The position numbers and the translations under genes were made by a program. From an uncultured Ruminococcus sp. (GTDB taxonomy: Bacteria; Bacillota; Clostridia; Oscillospirales; Ruminococcaceae), in contig CAMVRM010000036.1 of NCBI GenBank assembly GCA_947169885.1, forward strand, positions 1 to 35,472: a stretch of DNA of 35,472 nt. The letters are read 5' to 3'. Each line of letters starts with the position of its first letter. Positions within the stretch are counted from its first letter, which is position 1. The notes beneath the pieces were generated by a model, which was not told the origin of the DNA, ran no database searches, and worked only from the letters and a program-made list of their open reading frames with translations. Below, piece after piece: positions 33,449-35,472 of this stretch.

Positions 33449-33829
33449 TCAGATCACTCCCTTCGCAACATTCTCGATAGTCTGCTTGACCTGATCGTTA
33501 GAGATAGGCTTCTGTAAAAAGTCGGAAGCGCCTGCCTTGATAGCGGCTTTGAGGTGGTTTTGTGTGCCGACTGACGAAGCCATTATGACCTTTGCGTTCG
33601 GGTCATTCTCACGAATTTTCTTAAGTGCATCGATACCCGTTACAACAGGCATAACGATGTCCATAAACACCAGATCGGGCTTGTGCTCTGCATAAGCATC
33701 GATAGCCTGCTGACCGTCAGCCGCTTCAAACACATTCTCAACGCCAAGTGACTTGATAAACATTACAAGGCTTTTGCGTGCGAACATCGAATCATCGCAT
33801 ACAAGAACCTTCATTTCTTCTATTTTCAT
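33449..33829 (-). CDS. CheY-like single-domain response regulator
   Basis: Receiver domain of 126 residues without an output domain. D12 and D13 (CDDS) and D57 in FMDIVMP form the acidic pocket, S86 and K107 (QKPIS) are the switch and signal residues. Translation probably begins at the ATG after ACGGAGGT. Two bases separate it from the CheX-like gene. The kinase is unknown. Confidence 0.92.
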   Translation of the reverse strand: MKIEEMKVLVCDDSMFARKSLVMFIKSLGVENVFEAADGQQAIDAYAEHKPDLVFMDIVMPVVTGIDALKKIRENDPNAKVIMASSVGTQNHLKAAIKAGASDFLQKPISNDQVKQTIENVAKGVI

Positions 33830-33864
33830 TGGTATTACCTCCGTGGAAAATTTTCTCTACTATT

Positions 33865-33893
33865 ATTTTAACATAAAATGAATTATTTTGCAA
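33865..33893 (-). promoter_or_regulatory. Promoter of the cheY-cheX-like pair
   Basis: TTGCAA, 17 bases, TAAAAT on the minus strand, 36 bases upstream of the start. Confidence 0.65.
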
Positions 33894-33983
33894 GTGTTTT
33901 TTTGTACAATATTTATAGTCAATTTGCACAATTTTTCACAAAATCCATTGACATCGTGACAATTTATTTTCAGTTTCTGATAA

Positions 33984-34012
33984 TTGATATGACTTTTGAT
34001 TTGATGTATAAT
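33984..34012 (+). promoter_or_regulatory. Promoter of the DUF3783/EamA operon
   Basis: TTGATA (33984-33989), 17 bases, TATAAT (34007-34012), 51 bases upstream of the start. Confidence 0.8.
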
Positions 34013-34062
34013 ATATTATATAAGGTATATTTCAAATTTGCGATTATTTTTAAGGAGAAAGT

Positions 34063-34461
34063 ATGAAAGCTAGAATACAAAACAACACGCCGAAAAAAAT
34101 ACTGGGCTTTATGCTGAATGACGAACAGACTGAACTTTTGCAGGGTGTCTGTGCCGAACTCAAAGCAGAATTTATTAAGACGGGCAGGGAAGATGTCGGA
34201 CATTCGCCTGCCGAACTGCTGGGCGAGAAAGTCTCCGTCTGCACCGATGAAAGCTATCCCGAGCCGAAAGAGCCTTTGATAATGCTTGCGGGCTTTGACC
34301 GAAAGTCACTTGACACAGCGCTCGACCTCATGAAAGCGGTCGGTCTGCGCATACCGCTCAAAGCGATATACACTCCGCACAATCGGCTGTGGTCGCTTGC
34401 ACATCTTGCAAACGAACTGAGCGCCGAACACAAAGCGATGCAGGGCGGTGATGCCAAATGA
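34063..34461 (+). CDS. DUF3783 protein
   Basis: Small soluble protein of 132 residues. Residues about 68-120 match the DUF3783 pattern: LIMLAGFDRKSLDTALDLMK followed by GLRIPLKAIYTPHNRLWSLAHLANEL. Function unknown in the family. ATG follows AAGGAG. The end overlaps the transporter start by four bases (ATGA), so the two are coupled. Confidence 0.85.
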   Translation: MKARIQNNTPKKILGFMLNDEQTELLQGVCAELKAEFIKTGREDVGHSPAELLGEKVSVCTDESYPEPKEPLIMLAGFDRKSLDTALDLMKAVGLRIPLKAIYTPHNRLWSLAHLANELSAEHKAMQGGDAK

Positions 34462-35456
34462 CCGAACAGAAAAACTCACGCACAAAAGGCATGATCTGCA
34501 TTATAATCTCGGCATTTTGCTTTGCGCTCATGAGTACGTTCGTGAGACTTGCAGGCGACCTGCCCTCGCCGCAGAAAGCGTTTTTCCGCAATCTTGTGGC
34601 GCTGGTCTTTGCGCTCATCATGCTGAAAAAACAGCACATACCTCTGCGCTGTCATGACAAAAAGAACCTGCCTGCGCTGTTTATCCGCTCGCTGGTAGGT
34701 GCGATAGGCATTCTCGGAAACTTCTACGCTGTCGATCATCTTGTGCTGTCCGATGCTTCGATGCTCAACAAAATGTCTCCGTTTTTTGCGGTGCTGTTCT
34801 CGTTCCTGTTCCTGCGTGAAAAGCTGACTGTATTTCAGGGAATGACCGTGCTGACTGCGTTTATCGGCAGTCTTTTCGTGATAAAACCGTCCTTTTCGGG
34901 TTTAGCGTCACTGCCTGCTTTCGTGGGTCTGGGCGGCGGCATCTGCGCAGGAGCGGCATACACAGCCGTCAGATACGCAGGAAGTCACGGAGAAAAAGGA
35001 CCGTTCATAGTCGCATTTTTTTCGGGCTTCTCAACACTGTTTTTTCTGCCGATGTTCCTCATCAGCTATCAGCCCATGTCTGCGATGCAGCTGGTGTTCC
35101 TTATGTGTGCAGGACTTGCGGCGGCAGGCGGACAGTTCGCCATAACTGCCGCTTACACCTATGCGCCTGCACGTGAAATATCCGTTTATGATTACACACA
35201 ACTCATTTTCGCAACTGTTCTGGGCTTCACGCTGTTCGGCGACCGTCCCGATATTTACAGCGTTATCGGCTATATCATAATAGTTTCGACTGCTTTTGCA
35301 TCTTTCAATTATAATAGGGCATCTCTAAAAACCTACGATTCGGCAGTTTCACACTTCAAAAAGCACGTAAATACGTTACCGGATTTTGAAAATCAGGGGT
35401 TTTTAGAGGTGTCCAATAACACGCAAATCAATTTTCCCCAACAACTCTTAAAATAG
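34458..35456 (+). CDS. EamA/DMT-family transporter with MITE-derived C-terminal insert
   Basis: Drug/metabolite transporter with ten predicted membrane spans in two EamA repeats, 332 residues; substrate unknown. The membrane part ends around IIIVSTAFASFNYN. After it come 34 residues encoded by a 98-bp inverted-repeat element plus its 4-base duplication, then NTQINFPQQLLK and the stop. Without the element the gene would read FNYN-NTQINFPQQLLK in the same frame. Translationally coupled to DUF3783. Confidence 0.88.
   Translation: MTEQKNSRTKGMICIIISAFCFALMSTFVRLAGDLPSPQKAFFRNLVALVFALIMLKKQHIPLRCHDKKNLPALFIRSLVGAIGILGNFYAVDHLVLSDASMLNKMSPFFAVLFSFLFLREKLTVFQGMTVLTAFIGSLFVIKPSFSGLASLPAFVGLGGGICAGAAYTAVRYAGSHGEKGPFIVAFFSGFSTLFFLPMFLISYQPMSAMQLVFLMCAGLAAAGGQFAITAAYTYAPAREISVYDYTQLIFATVLGFTLFGDRPDIYSVIGYIIIVSTAFASFNYNRASLKTYDSAVSHFKKHVNTLPDFENQGFLEVSNNTQINFPQQLLK
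35317..35414. mobile_element. 98-bp MITE-like element inside the EamA gene
   Basis: Ends are GGGCATCTCTAAAAACC (35317-35333) and GGTTTTTAGAGGTGTCC (35398-35414), 17-base inverted repeats with two changes. AATA directly flanks both ends (35313-35316, 35415-35418), a likely 4-base target duplication. Too short to encode a transposase. Insert plus duplication equals 102 bases, so the reading frame continues. Confidence 0.85.
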
Positions 35457-35472
35457 AATGTGGATCAATAAG

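Overview
The window looks like a chromosomal segment of a plant-fibre-degrading gut Firmicute, most likely Ruminococcus or a close relative (genus is inference). Supporting signs are a secreted GH43 arabinanase with ricin-type (CBM13) modules, a C-terminal fibronectin-III-like module shared by two secreted enzymes, a cytosolic GH3 glycosidase, LacI-type sugar sensors fused to GGDEF or AraC domains, strong AGGAGG ribosome sites, AT-rich intergenic DNA, and many TTGACA-17-TATAAT promoters. No complete transposase, phage gene, CRISPR array or rRNA was seen.

Layout. 1-6400: a carbohydrate locus with a partial secreted SGNH/GDSL esterase (+), a LacI-sensor/degenerate-GGDEF/AraC regulator (+) and a convergent secreted arabinanase (-) carrying two near-identical CBM13 copies. 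6400-7250: a remodelled stretch with a MITE-like inverted-repeat element abutting an ECF sigma factor that has lost region 4, then a palindrome holding two opposed promoters. 7364-9000: a NUDIX hydrolase followed by a pyrophosphatase-like/histidine-phosphatase fusion. 9140-11873: a tldD-tldE protease pair bracketed by two copies of the same 18-bp-stem hairpin. 11918-13858: a LacI-sensor diguanylate cyclase. 13989-21618 (-): nadA, a PIN-like protein, a GH3 glycosidase and two tandem GT-C membrane glycosyltransferase paralogues.

21834-23053: malic enzyme (+). 23121-27609 (-): a YqhD-type alcohol dehydrogenase, an epimerase-like extended SDR, a classical SDR and a CotH-like lipoprotein kinase in one tight operon. 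Then tRNA-Pro(GGG), a 36-residue small ORF, a stand-alone TrpB2 (+), RF2 without the programmed frameshift (-), a zinc phospholipase C-like protein with a trefoil tail and no signal peptide (+), a CheY/CheX-like pair (-), and a DUF3783 protein overlapping an EamA transporter whose 3' end carries an in-frame 98-bp MITE.

Themes: (i) sugar sensing with two related sensor chassis, one wired to transcription (AraC) and one probably to c-di-GMP (intact GGDEF); (ii) small inverted-repeat elements that reshape gene ends; (iii) recent internal duplications (CBM13 modules, GT-C genes). The least-described candidates are the NUDIX plus PPase/phosphatase-fusion operon, the CheY-CheX pair with an MshEN-like front end, and the hairpin-bracketed tldDE cassette.
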